This document shows, one piece after another, positions 53,421 through 61,334 of a stretch of 64,000 bases of DNA; position 1 is the stretch's first letter, and each line of letters opens with the position of its first letter. The notes below the pieces were generated by a model that saw only the letters and a program-made list of their open reading frames with translations, was not told the DNA's origin and searched no databases. The translations under genes were made by a program, and so were the position numbers. The DNA lies in NCBI RefSeq assembly GCF_004339595.1, contig NZ_SMFU01000007.1, positions 680,658 through 744,657 of the forward strand. Direction: 5' to 3'. Source of the stretch: Marinobacterium mangrovicola. Its GTDB lineage: Bacteria; Pseudomonadota; Gammaproteobacteria; Pseudomonadales; Balneatricaceae.

Positions 53421-54038
53421 GAGGCCCTCCTGAAATTGATATTCAGAAAGATCCCCTGGCGATGATTCCAAAGAGGTCTGTCTCCTTCGGCAATCCGGCT
53501 ACCCTGACTATCTGATGCAGGGCCCGTGACTTTGCGCGGCTCCTAAGAGCTTTGCCTTTTCGGGAGAGGATCTTCTTACAGTTAAATAGGTTGTTTCAAT
53601 CGTGTAACGTTCGCTTCGGTGCTTTGCACTACCGGTATACAGAACGTGCAACGGCAAACACCGGTATAAACCTGTTCAATTAATACGCTGTACATTTCTG
53701 AACAATGATTTACAGCGGATGAGTGTCTTGTTAATCCCGTGTTACGTTTGAATTCTGGGTGGATCATATCAGGACGATAATTGAATTTTAAATGCTGGAT
53801 TTTGTAAGAAGATTGAAAACGTATTAGTCGACAAAGCGTCATGTGTAACTTTAAATTTACAGTAATTATTTTTCCGGAAATTTTTGTAAAGTATTTGAAA
53901 CTAATAATAGAGGAGAGATGATATTATTGAGGGGATTTGCAGGTTTTTAGATACAAGCAGATAGGTTGGAATGTAACGTTTGTTAAACAGGTTTTTGGCT
54001 AGCTGTTATGAACTTTTAACTAGATTTTTTAGTTATAA
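53421..54038. other. 618-bp gap: riboswitch leader plus AT-rich promoter region
   Basis: 53421-53574 is the riboswitch leader of the dockerin-like gene. 53575-54038 is AT-rich with several TGTAAC/GTTAC words (53603, 53741, 53844 and 53972) and presumably holds the minus-strand promoter. No gene is supported. Confidence 0.65.
53448..53574 (-). promoter_or_regulatory. Class I c-di-GMP riboswitch (GEMM-I) leader of the dockerin-like gene
   Basis: On the minus strand the aptamer (53560 down to 53489) reads AAAAGGCAAA, a GCTC-TTAG-GAGC hairpin, then GCGCAAAGTCACGGG, a P3 arm CCCTG...CAGGG, and TAGCCGGATTGCC. The first GGCAA pairs with the last TTGCC. This is a very close match to the GEMM-I consensus. 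An outer pair, AAGATCCTCT (53574-53565) with AGGGGATCTT (53457-53448, one G-T pair), encloses it, as in the protease leader. The aptamer end is about 70 nt before the start codon. Confidence 0.92.
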
Positions 54039-54278
54039 CTAGTTATCAATTTCGTCCCATAGGGTGATATGGATTTCGCTCTGCTGGCCTTCAATGGTAT
54101 GGAATATGGGCTTGATCTGGCGCCAGGTGCGTACTCTGTTCATTTCTTTACTCCGAGTGCTGTCACTCCAGTCAAGCGTACGATCAGATCCGCTGGAGTT
54201 TTCGAGACGTTCCCGGTCGGCTTCTTCCTGTTGGATTAGGCGATGTTTGAGCAACATACGCCGGTATCGTTTTTCCAT
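54039..54278 (-). CDS. Small basic protein of unknown family
   Basis: A 79-residue, highly charged protein (MEKRYRRMLLKHRLIQQEEADRERLEN ...) with a helical N-terminal half and a beta-like end (EIHITLWDEIDN). There is no signal or membrane segment. ATG 54278 has AGAG six bases upstream; an earlier in-frame start at 54317 is less likely. It lies 165 bp downstream of the VpsR-like gene on the same strand and could share its transcript. I do not recognise a family; it could still be a chance frame. Confidence 0.45.
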   Translation of the reverse strand: MEKRYRRMLLKHRLIQQEEADRERLENSSGSDRTLDWSDSTRSKEMNRVRTWRQIKPIFHTIEGQQSEIHITLWDEIDN

Positions 54279-54442
54279 AGGGAGCTCTCTTCCGATGGTA
54301 CAGAATTGCTGCAGCATACGGGCCAGAGTGGTTAGTGGATTGATATAGAAGGGATTCGGCTGGGAGGAGAGGGTTTTTCAGCGCCCGGCAATGTAAATAT
54401 GTAACGGGATTCGTACAGGGGAGACCAGGGTGGCCACGGGCG

Positions 54443-55858
54443 CTAGCTATGCTGGAGTGAATTGGTGCTGTTTTCCTTGGTGTCCAGGTGATGCTTTTCC
54501 ATCATCCGGTACAGCGTTACCCGTGAGACACCCAGTGCTTTGGCTGCGCGGGATATGTTGTGGTTGAACCGTTCCAGCGTCACGCATATGACGCGCTTCT
54601 CGGCCTCTGAACGCGCTTCACTTAGTGTACGGATCGGCTCTGCTTTCGCCACGATCTCAGAAGAGAGGTTGAGGTCCTGCGGCGTAATCAGCTTATTATC
54701 GCTCATGATCATGCCACGGCGGACGCGGTTGATCAGCTCGCGCACATTGCCTGGCCAAGTGTGGTGATTGATCGCATCGATCGCTTCATCGGTGAAACCG
54801 CGAAGCTGGCCGTTATGATCGCTGGCGAACTTTTTAAAGAAGAAGCGGGCCAGTAGCTCTTTGTCCTCGCCGCGACTGCGCAGGGGAGGGAGCTCGATGT
54901 TGAGTACGCTGAGGCGATAAAACAGGTCTTCACGGAAGCGGCCCTGTTCAACCGCTTTAGTGAGATCGATATTAGTCGCTGCGATAACCCGTACATCCAC
55001 CTGCATCGGGGTATTGTTACCGAGCCGCTCAATGGTTCCTTCCTGTAGAAACCGGAGCAGGTGCGCCTGAAGGTTCAGATCGAGATCACCAATCTCATCG
55101 AGAAACAGCGATCCCTGATCAGCGGCTTCGATACGGCCGAGTCGGCGCTGCGCTGCGCCGGTGAAGGCGCCTTTTTCGTAGCCGAATAGCTCGGAGTGGA
55201 TCAGCGTTTCCGGCAGTGAGCCGCAGTTGACCGCGACGAAGGGGTAAGCGCCGCGTTTCGAGCGTTGATGAATCGCGCGGGCGATCAGCTCCTTGCCGGT
55301 ACCGCTTTCTCCGGTAATCAACACCGCCGCATCGGTTTTTGAGACTTTGCGGACCTGGTCAAAGATCGACAGCATTTCCTGGCTGGTGCCGACCATCTGG
55401 AATTCATCGTTGATGCCGGGCTCATCACTTTCCAATTGCTGCAGGTGATAAATGCCGTAGGCATGACCCAGAACGGTTTCCAGGTTGCTGAGATTATCTG
55501 CAAGCGGGAGGGAAAAATAATCGTAAAAGTTTTCGAAAAGCGCGCGGCGCAAGCCTACGTCTCTTAAAAATTCAGGACGAATCAGAGCGATCCAGGCTAT
55601 CTGGTTATGCTGCTGAAAAAAGGTCGAAAGGGCCTGGTGAACCGAAGGGTCTGACCAGTCAAAATGGGCCATGCCGACAAAATAATTCTGTTGTAATAGG
55701 GCCTTATCGGCCTGTTCCAGGCTGTTAACCTCATGTAACTGCCAGCCATGCAATAGGGCCAGCTCATCGGCAATAGTGTTGCCGGAATCAAGGTTTAAAA
55801 ACAGGGCTTTCCTTTGCGCTATTGTTCTTGGGTGTTCCCTCGTTTTATAGATTTCCAT
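54443..55858 (-). CDS. VpsR-like sigma54-type transcriptional activator
   Basis: A 471-residue bacterial enhancer-binding protein. The N-terminal domain (about 1-130) resembles the receiver-like domain of VpsR-type exopolysaccharide regulators and lacks an obvious phospho-Asp pocket. The AAA+ domain (about 140-375) has Walker A GESGTGKE, the sigma54-contact loop GAFTGA and Walker B LFLDEIGD. A Fis-type helix-turn-helix ends the protein (about 425-460, ISRAAKALGVSRVTLYRMM). VpsR binds c-di-GMP and drives matrix genes in Vibrio. Its place between the cargo genes and gspAB suggests it controls this region. ATG 55858 (GGA nine bases upstream) is preferred to 55894. Confidence 0.85.
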   Translation of the reverse strand: MEIYKTREHPRTIAQRKALFLNLDSGNTIADELALLHGWQLHEVNSLEQADKALLQQNYFVGMAHFDWSDPSVHQALSTFFQQHNQIAWIALIRPEFLRDVGLRRALFENFYDYFSLPLADNLSNLETVLGHAYGIYHLQQLESDEPGINDEFQMVGTSQEMLSIFDQVRKVSKTDAAVLITGESGTGKELIARAIHQRSKRGAYPFVAVNCGSLPETLIHSELFGYEKGAFTGAAQRRLGRIEAADQGSLFLDEIGDLDLNLQAHLLRFLQEGTIERLGNNTPMQVDVRVIAATNIDLTKAVEQGRFREDLFYRLSVLNIELPPLRSRGEDKELLARFFFKKFASDHNGQLRGFTDEAIDAINHHTWPGNVRELINRVRRGMIMSDNKLITPQDLNLSSEIVAKAEPIRTLSEARSEAEKRVICVTLERFNHNISRAAKALGVSRVTLYRMMEKHHLDTKENSTNSLQHS

Positions 55859-56076
55859 AGTTATGTGTCCTGAAAATGCGAAACTGACGTGCATTCGACA
55901 CGATGTTTATGGTGAGAAGTATAGTTGTCAGCTGGTGTATAAAAGAGACAACTTTGCACGTGATGTTTATCTGTAGTGCAAATATTTCATCAGCCTAATG
56001 TACCGGTTTTGGGACTCCAGATGGTCATTTGCTGACTATAGTGAACAGTAATTGAGTCAAGCGATTGGCACTTGTT

Positions 56077-57933
56077 ATGTACTGTAACTATTTTGGCTTA
56101 CGCGAGTCGCCCTTCTCGATAGCACCGAATCCCCGCTACCTGTTCATGAGTGAACAGCATCAGGAAGCGCTCGCACATCTGCTCTATGGCATCAGCATTG
56201 ATGGTGGCTTTGTACTGCTTACTGGAGAGGTGGGCACCGGCAAGACCACGGTGGCACGTCAGCTTCTTGAACAGCTGGCAGAGGATTCCTCTGATGTGGC
56301 GTTGATCCTTAACCCCCGTTTGACCGTTCAGGAACTGCTCGAAACCATTAGTGAAGAGCTACGCATCGACGACCGGACTGACCGGTCAACGGTAAAGGGC
56401 CAGGTGGATGGTATCTACCGGGAGCTGCTACAACGCTACGCCCAGGGCCGCAACACCGTTCTGTTAATTGATGAAGCACAGCAGCTATCCGTGGAGCTTC
56501 TCGAACAGGTGCGCCTGCTGACCAATCTGGAAACCAGTGAGCATAAGCTACTTAACGTGATTCTGGTGGGTCAGCCGGAACTGCTTGATATGCTGGCGCG
56601 GGATGATCTGCGCCAGCTTTCACAGCGCATCACTGCGCGGTTTCATCTGGGGCCGCTCTCTCCCCAGGACCTACCGCTGTATATGCAGCATCGACTCGCC
56701 GTAGCTGGGCTTAACCGGCCCGTATTCCCTGACCCCGTGTTAAAACAGTTGTACCGCCTCTCTGGCGGCGTTCCCAGGTTGATTAACCTGATCAGCGACC
56801 GGGCTCTGCTCGGCACCTATGTGCAGAAGCAGAACGAAGTGAGTATGGAAACGCTGAAAAAGGCGGCGGAGGAGGTTCTTGGTGAGGATCTGCCGGTCCG
56901 GATTCCGGCAGCGCAGAGTAAACGGGGAATTCTTGCAGCAGCGGTGGTGATCGGCTTGATGGCCTGGGGGACAGGCTTTGCTCTGTCCGCGCTGTATCAA
57001 GAGGGTAGCGTAGCGGAACTTAGCGCTTCTGTACGTGGGTTGTTCGGCGATGTCGCGGTGGAGCCCGCGGCGCCAGTTGCAAAACCGGTGTTGCGAGATC
57101 GCCCGATCACTCTGGCAGAACTACCAGCACCTGCTGCTGGCAAACCGGACGAGCGTGAGGGCGATACTCAGGCTGAATTGGCGGATACCAGAGCGCTGGG
57201 CGGTAAGGCACAGGTGTCGGATTTCTCCCTCGCATCCCTGCAGTTCACTTCCGTTTCAGCAGAGTCGGATCGTCCCGCTTCTGAAACAGCGGATTCCCCG
57301 GCTATCGGTCTGCCGTCTGCGAGTTGGCCAGAGCAGTCCGACCGTGACCTGGCGCTGGTTCAGGCTTACCGTCGCCTGTTCAATGTTTGGGGTATCGATT
57401 ATGACCCGAGACAGCAGCCGGTGGTGTGTGATTTTGCCGCTTTTCATGATCTCGCCTGCCTTACGCTGAACGGTGATGTGGATCTGCTCAAACAGATTGA
57501 TCGCCCTGTGGTGACCCGTATAGCCCACGAAGGCCGCGCCTATGACCTGCTGATAATGTCTCTTTCCGACGCTCAGGCGCGAGTGTATCTATCGGGAACA
57601 GAGCGGGTATTGAGCGCGGAAGAACTTGCAGCGGGGTGGCAGGGGCAGTTCACATTGCTATGGCGGCCGCCACCGGGATATGCAACACCGATCTGGCCAG
57701 GCGCCTACGGTGATGACGTGGCATGGCTGGACAAGCAGATGGCACGGATCAATAACCAGGTACTGACTACCGAACCGCGTAAGGCTTACGGGCCAGGCCT
57801 GATTGCACAGGTTAAGGAGTTTCAGTCCAGTAAAGGTTTGAACGTGGATGGGGTCGCTGGTCCCCGTACTTTGATTCAGTTGAACAACGCCGCGTTGGAT
57901 AATCAGCCCAGGCTGGCTGGGGAGGGGCGCTAA
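56077..57933 (+). CDS. gspA: GspA/ExeA-type ATPase of the T2SS
   Basis: A 618-residue inner-membrane protein that with GspB places the secretin across peptidoglycan. The N-terminal AAA domain (about 1-270) has the family start YFGLRESPFSIAPNPRYLFMS, Walker A GEVGTGKTTV and Walker B VLLIDEAQQL. One membrane segment lies at about 284-306, then a long periplasmic part ending in a peptidoglycan-binding domain (about 565-612, VKEFQSSKGLNVDGVAGPRTLIQL). ATG 56077 matches the family start; a TTG 12 bases earlier is possible. gspB follows after one base. It is separated from the main gsp operon by 17 kb. Confidence 0.92.
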   Translation: MYCNYFGLRESPFSIAPNPRYLFMSEQHQEALAHLLYGISIDGGFVLLTGEVGTGKTTVARQLLEQLAEDSSDVALILNPRLTVQELLETISEELRIDDRTDRSTVKGQVDGIYRELLQRYAQGRNTVLLIDEAQQLSVELLEQVRLLTNLETSEHKLLNVILVGQPELLDMLARDDLRQLSQRITARFHLGPLSPQDLPLYMQHRLAVAGLNRPVFPDPVLKQLYRLSGGVPRLINLISDRALLGTYVQKQNEVSMETLKKAAEEVLGEDLPVRIPAAQSKRGILAAAVVIGLMAWGTGFALSALYQEGSVAELSASVRGLFGDVAVEPAAPVAKPVLRDRPITLAELPAPAAGKPDEREGDTQAELADTRALGGKAQVSDFSLASLQFTSVSAESDRPASETADSPAIGLPSASWPEQSDRDLALVQAYRRLFNVWGIDYDPRQQPVVCDFAAFHDLACLTLNGDVDLLKQIDRPVVTRIAHEGRAYDLLIMSLSDAQARVYLSGTERVLSAEELAAGWQGQFTLLWRPPPGYATPIWPGAYGDDVAWLDKQMARINNQVLTTEPRKAYGPGLIAQVKEFQSSKGLNVDGVAGPRTLIQLNNAALDNQPRLAGEGR

Positions 57934-57934
57934 G

Positions 57935-58642
57935 ATGTCCTTTATCCTGCAGGCGCTCAAGGATTCCGAGCAGGAGCGCAATAGAATCAAATCGGTAGAG
58001 TCCACTGAGCCGACCCGGGCTTCTGTGGCTGTATCATTGCCCCCTAAGAAACCGGTACGTCGTCTGGCTTACATTGGCGCTTTCGCGGTCATCGTGGGCG
58101 CAGGTTGGTATCTGGCCAACCGCCCGGCAATAGAACCTGCTGTTCAGGCCGTGCCGGTTTCAGAGTCCAGCGGCACTGAGATCCGTGCCAAGCTGTTGCC
58201 TGGAGTGGAATCGAATGAACCGGATATGCGCGGGGTTAAATTGATCATCAATCCGCCCGAAACCCAGTCGCGCCCCGATGTCAGTGTGCAGCCTGCCAGT
58301 TTAACTATCCGCGAGAGGTCGATGACGGCGCCGCAACCGCGCAGAACCGCTACGCCGGTGGAAACGGCTGAGGCAGCAGCGGCTGAAATATCTCCGCCTG
58401 ATCCTTATGCGGATCTGCCCTACCTGCGCCAGTTACCTGTCTCAACCCAGCGGGAGATCCCGGAGCTTAAGTTCAGCGTGCATATCTATTCGGAGAGCCG
58501 GTCTGGCAGGATGGTAAAGCTGAATGACCGCATGATGCGGGAAGGGCAGCGCGTAGCGCCGGACCTTAATATCGAAGCGATTATTCCACGGGCCGTAGTG
58601 TTTAACTACGCGGGCCAGCGCTTCAAGGTACCGGCGCGGTAA
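57935..58642 (+). CDS. gspB: T2SS protein GspB
   Basis: A 235-residue bitopic inner-membrane protein. MSFILQALKDSEQERNR is the conserved cytoplasmic start. A membrane segment (about 44-62), a Pro/Ala/Glu-rich periplasmic linker and the C-terminal T2SSB domain (about 165-235, QREIPELKFSVHIYSESRSGRMVKLND ... EGQRV) follow. It acts with GspA in secretin assembly. It lies one base after gspA. Confidence 0.93.
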   Translation: MSFILQALKDSEQERNRIKSVESTEPTRASVAVSLPPKKPVRRLAYIGAFAVIVGAGWYLANRPAIEPAVQAVPVSESSGTEIRAKLLPGVESNEPDMRGVKLIINPPETQSRPDVSVQPASLTIRERSMTAPQPRRTATPVETAEAAAAEISPPDPYADLPYLRQLPVSTQREIPELKFSVHIYSESRSGRMVKLNDRMMREGQRVAPDLNIEAIIPRAVVFNYAGQRFKVPAR

Positions 58643-58649
58643 CAGCACT

Positions 58650-58844
58650 TTAGACTTCGATATCGATATTCTGCCCAAGTGGGCTGGATGGGTCGACCGG
58701 ACGGGTTGTCGTAGACTGCAGCAACTGCATCACCTGTTGACCCTGCATGTCGATCTGGTCGTTAGCCATTTTGGTCATTTTAGTCGCGTGTTGGGTTGCC
58801 ATATCCAGCTGACTCAAGCTGGTGGCGGTGCCTGCAATATCCAT
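58650..58844 (-). CDS. YjfB-family putative motility protein
   Basis: A 64-residue protein matching the YjfB family (MDIAGTATSLSQLDMATQHATKMTKMANDQIDMQGQ), small helical proteins of unclear, perhaps flagellar, role. ATG 58844 has GGAGT eight bases upstream and matches the conserved start; the frame upstream to 58898 is not used. It converges on gspB with a 7-bp gap. Confidence 0.8.
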   Translation of the reverse strand: MDIAGTATSLSQLDMATQHATKMTKMANDQIDMQGQQVMQLLQSTTTRPVDPSSPLGQNIDIEV

Positions 58845-58981
58845 GGTTGATACTCCAGCGATATAAGTAGTATTCCGCGCTACCTGCCCAAGTAGCACTT
58901 TCCCTGATACTAAGGGATTTGTATGTCTCTTAAAAGAGACGCTAGCTGAATGTTTTTCATCCAGTTAAGAAAAACGCGCAC

Positions 58982-59014
58982 AAAAAAAGGAAGGCCTGAG
59001 CCTTCCTTTTTTTT
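58982..59014 (-). terminator. Intrinsic terminator of the cold-shock gene
   Basis: GGAAGGC-CTGA-GCCTTCC at 58989-59006 is flanked by seven A and about eight T. On the minus strand the run of T follows the stem, 43 bp after the csp stop at 59049. It could also work on the plus strand. Confidence 0.88.
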
Positions 59015-59048
59015 AGCTTTCACCGTCTTCAAAGACGGCCAACGTTAC

Positions 59049-59255
59049 TTACAGAGCAACGATGTTCTCAGCCTGAGGACCTTTCTGGCCCTGAGTAACG
59101 GTGAACTCAACCTGCTGGCCTTCAGCCAGGGTTTTGAAACCAGAACCCTGGATAGCGCTGAAGTGAGCGAAAACGTCCGGGCCGTTTTCCTGGGAGATGA
59201 AGCCGAAGCCTTTAGTTTCGTTGAACCACTTAACGGTGCCGGTAACGGTAGACAT
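59049..59255 (-). CDS. CspA-family cold-shock protein
   Basis: A 68-residue OB-fold nucleic-acid-binding protein with RNP1 (KGFGFI) and RNP2 (VFAHF) motifs and the family start [16 protein letters not shown]. It acts as an RNA chaperone; which Csp paralogue this is cannot be told. About 290 bp of gene-free sequence precede it, room for the long leader typical of csp genes, though I could not pick out a cold-shock box. A strong terminator follows. Confidence 0.95.
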   Translation of the reverse strand: MSTVTGTVKWFNETKGFGFISQENGPDVFAHFSAIQGSGFKTLAEGQQVEFTVTQGQKGPQAENIVAL

Positions 59256-59549
59256 AGTCTTAAATCCTGTTTTTCAAATAAGTGTGTGCCTTCGACCTGA
59301 GTCTCTGGCGGAGGTGCTGGGAAGTTGTATCGAACTTATGAGAACAGGACGGACTACAGAAGCAGGACGTCAAGGGTGTTACATAATTCGGAAACTTACT
59401 TGCTAGCGGCATTGAGTCTACAGGTGGGTGGGGTGGAGTCAACAAAATACTGTTTTATTTTTATGGATAAACAGCGCTGAGGTCCGCTTCTTAGAAATTT
59501 AGTCGCGGTAATCCCGCTAACGGCGCTGGCTCCAGCGTTTTTAGCCGTT

Positions 59550-60026
59550 TTAACGCACAGAATAAAATCCAAGCGTCTCTAATGCCTCACGAATCATCGC
59601 AACCTTCTGATTGCTCAACTGCCGGTAATCGGGGTAGGGCGTGAGCAAAAGCTTCTGTTCGGGAATGACGAAAAGGTCATCTGTTCCCGGTAAGGGTGAT
59701 GCCGAAAGATTGGTCATACCGAAGCGGGTCTGGTTTTCCTTGCCTCCGATCCAGTGCCAGCCATCGGTTTGTTCAAGCTCCGGGGCGAACACCAGCGCGA
59801 CCTGATTGAAAAAGTACGCGTCTCGGAAGCTACGCCAGTCATCGTCCGGTGACGCTACTTTGGCCGCCAGGTTAACAATCTTGCGCCAGTGGTTAGAGTT
59901 CTGGGCGAGGAGTGTCGTGATTCGGGTGTCGGCGATACAGGCGTCGATACTGGCAGGCTCATGGGGGATATAGACACTTAAACGGGGAGCAGGGGTCCCC
60001 AGGCGTTGGCTCGCAGAAATACTCAT
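59550..60026 (-). CDS. Conserved hypothetical protein
   Basis: A 158-residue soluble protein with no signal or membrane segment. It has a Trp-rich centre (NHWRKIVNLAAKVASPDDDWRSFRDAYFF, then TDGWHWIGGKENQTRFG) and an acidic-to-hydrophobic end (LLLTPYPDYRQLSNQKVAMIREAL). I recognise no domain with confidence. It has a TTG at 60029 and ATG at 60026; the ATG is used. It stands 74 bp downstream of the SDR gene on the same strand and may share its transcript. Confidence 0.65.
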   Translation of the reverse strand: MSISASQRLGTPAPRLSVYIPHEPASIDACIADTRITTLLAQNSNHWRKIVNLAAKVASPDDDWRSFRDAYFFNQVALVFAPELEQTDGWHWIGGKENQTRFGMTNLSASPLPGTDDLFVIPEQKLLLTPYPDYRQLSNQKVAMIREALETLGFYSVR

Positions 60027-60100
60027 CAAAGATCGGATTCGCGGCGGTCAGAGGCTGAATAGGTTGAGCAGCATGAAAGGCTTCATGCTGCTCAGGCGTT

Positions 60101-60892
60101 TTACCAGACGGTCTTGATCAGACCACCATCCACAGCGAGGGATACGCCGGTGATGTAGCTGGATGCGTCAGAGAGCAGAAAGGCGCAGGCCTTGCCGGCA
60201 TCTTCCGCGGTACCGAAACGCTGCAGCGGCAGTTGTGCGGACATATCCTTGCTCAGTTCTTCTTCCGAAATACCGCGCTTGGCGGATTGCGCCTTGATCG
60301 TGCCGCGCAGTCGGTCGGTATCTATCTTGCCCGGAATCATGGTGTTGAAGCGGATGTTTTCTGGGCCCAACTGCTGCGACAGAGACTTGAACAGCGAGGT
60401 GACGCCAGAGCGCATCACGTTGGAGAGCAGCAGGATATCGATAGGCTCTTTCACCGAAGAGGAGGTGATCGCCAGGATAGAACCGCCGCCAGATTCGCGC
60501 ATGGTTGGCAGCACCGCGCGGATCATCCGCACCGAGCTCATCAGTGTGAGCTCAAAGGCGTTTTGCCAGTCATCGTCGCTGAAACTTTCAAACTGACCGG
60601 TGGGCGGGCCGCCGGCGTTGACCAGCAGACCTTTAACGGGGCCCAACTCCTTCAGTGTCGCTTCTGCCCACTGGGCGATGCTGTCACCATCTTTAGCATC
60701 AAAGGTGTATGCCTTAACTTGGGCGCCGGTTTCCTGACGGATGGTTTCGGCGGCGGCTTCGATGGCGTCCTTATCGCGGCTCGCCATGGAAACAATAGCG
60801 CCTTCGCGCGCGCACTCCAGCGCGGTGGCGTATCCCATACCCTTGCTGGCGGCGGCAACCATCACCACCTTGCCTTTGAGATTAAGGTCCAT
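60101..60892 (-). CDS. SDR-family oxidoreductase with atypical active site
   Basis: A 263-residue Rossmann protein of the short-chain dehydrogenase/reductase family. The cofactor motif AAASKGMGYATA (about 13-24) and the NAGGPP segment (about 90-95) are clear. In place of the usual Y-x3-K pair after the catalytic Ser region (ITSSSVKEPID), it has LLLSNVMRSG, so the Tyr and Lys are missing. A known FabG-like subgroup shows the same S-N...R pattern, and its activity is uncertain. The end (ITGVSLAVDGGLIKTVW) is normal. It overlaps the DUF2007 gene by 11 bases. Confidence 0.85.
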   Translation of the reverse strand: MDLNLKGKVVMVAAASKGMGYATALECAREGAIVSMASRDKDAIEAAAETIRQETGAQVKAYTFDAKDGDSIAQWAEATLKELGPVKGLLVNAGGPPTGQFESFSDDDWQNAFELTLMSSVRMIRAVLPTMRESGGGSILAITSSSVKEPIDILLLSNVMRSGVTSLFKSLSQQLGPENIRFNTMIPGKIDTDRLRGTIKAQSAKRGISEEELSKDMSAQLPLQRFGTAEDAGKACAFLLSDASSYITGVSLAVDGGLIKTVW

Positions 60893-61133
60893 GCTGCTCC
60901 TCGTTGTGATTGTTTGGATTACAGGTGTTGTGTTCGTATTCTTCGATAAGGATACGGGCGTTCATGAAATCAGATCCGTCGACCTTCACCTGGGCCAGGT
61001 TGAAGGTACCGACCTCTCCCAGCGCGCCCTGCAGATAATGCCCGGCCACGTGTGCTTCGATACCGTTGGCACGCAGCATTCCGGCGACAATATGGGCTTC
61101 GGCAATATCCTGCGCCTGGTAGACGATCTGCAT
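60882..61133 (-). CDS. DUF2007 small protein
   Basis: An 83-residue soluble protein of the DUF2007 family (putative signal-transducing, ferredoxin-like fold), recognised by QDIAEAHIVAGMLRANGIEAHVAGHYLQGALGE and VKVDGSDFMNARILIEEYE. Its C-terminus is Asn/His-rich. Its end overlaps the SDR start by 11 bases, so the two are translationally coupled. Function unknown. Confidence 0.82.
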   Translation of the reverse strand: MQIVYQAQDIAEAHIVAGMLRANGIEAHVAGHYLQGALGEVGTFNLAQVKVDGSDFMNARILIEEYEHNTCNPNNHNEEQHGP

Positions 61134-61334
61134 AAGGTGATCCCCTTAACGCCCTGTTGTAGCCAATAAATGTACCACGGTTGGAAGAGTACACTGTAGC
61201 CGCAACGCAGGGTTTGGCGTCTGAGGCGGATGTTGAGTGGGGGGATTGGACGGGAAAAGCCGGTGCGATATTGACCTCTTTCCAAGAGCAACATCGTCAC
61301 CGGCGTCGACCTGATCGGGCCTCAGGTTGGGGGA

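Noticed and set aside
56066-56080. TGGCAC-N5-ATGT as a sigma54 promoter of gspA
   Set aside because: The -12 GC is missing and the element overlaps the start codon.
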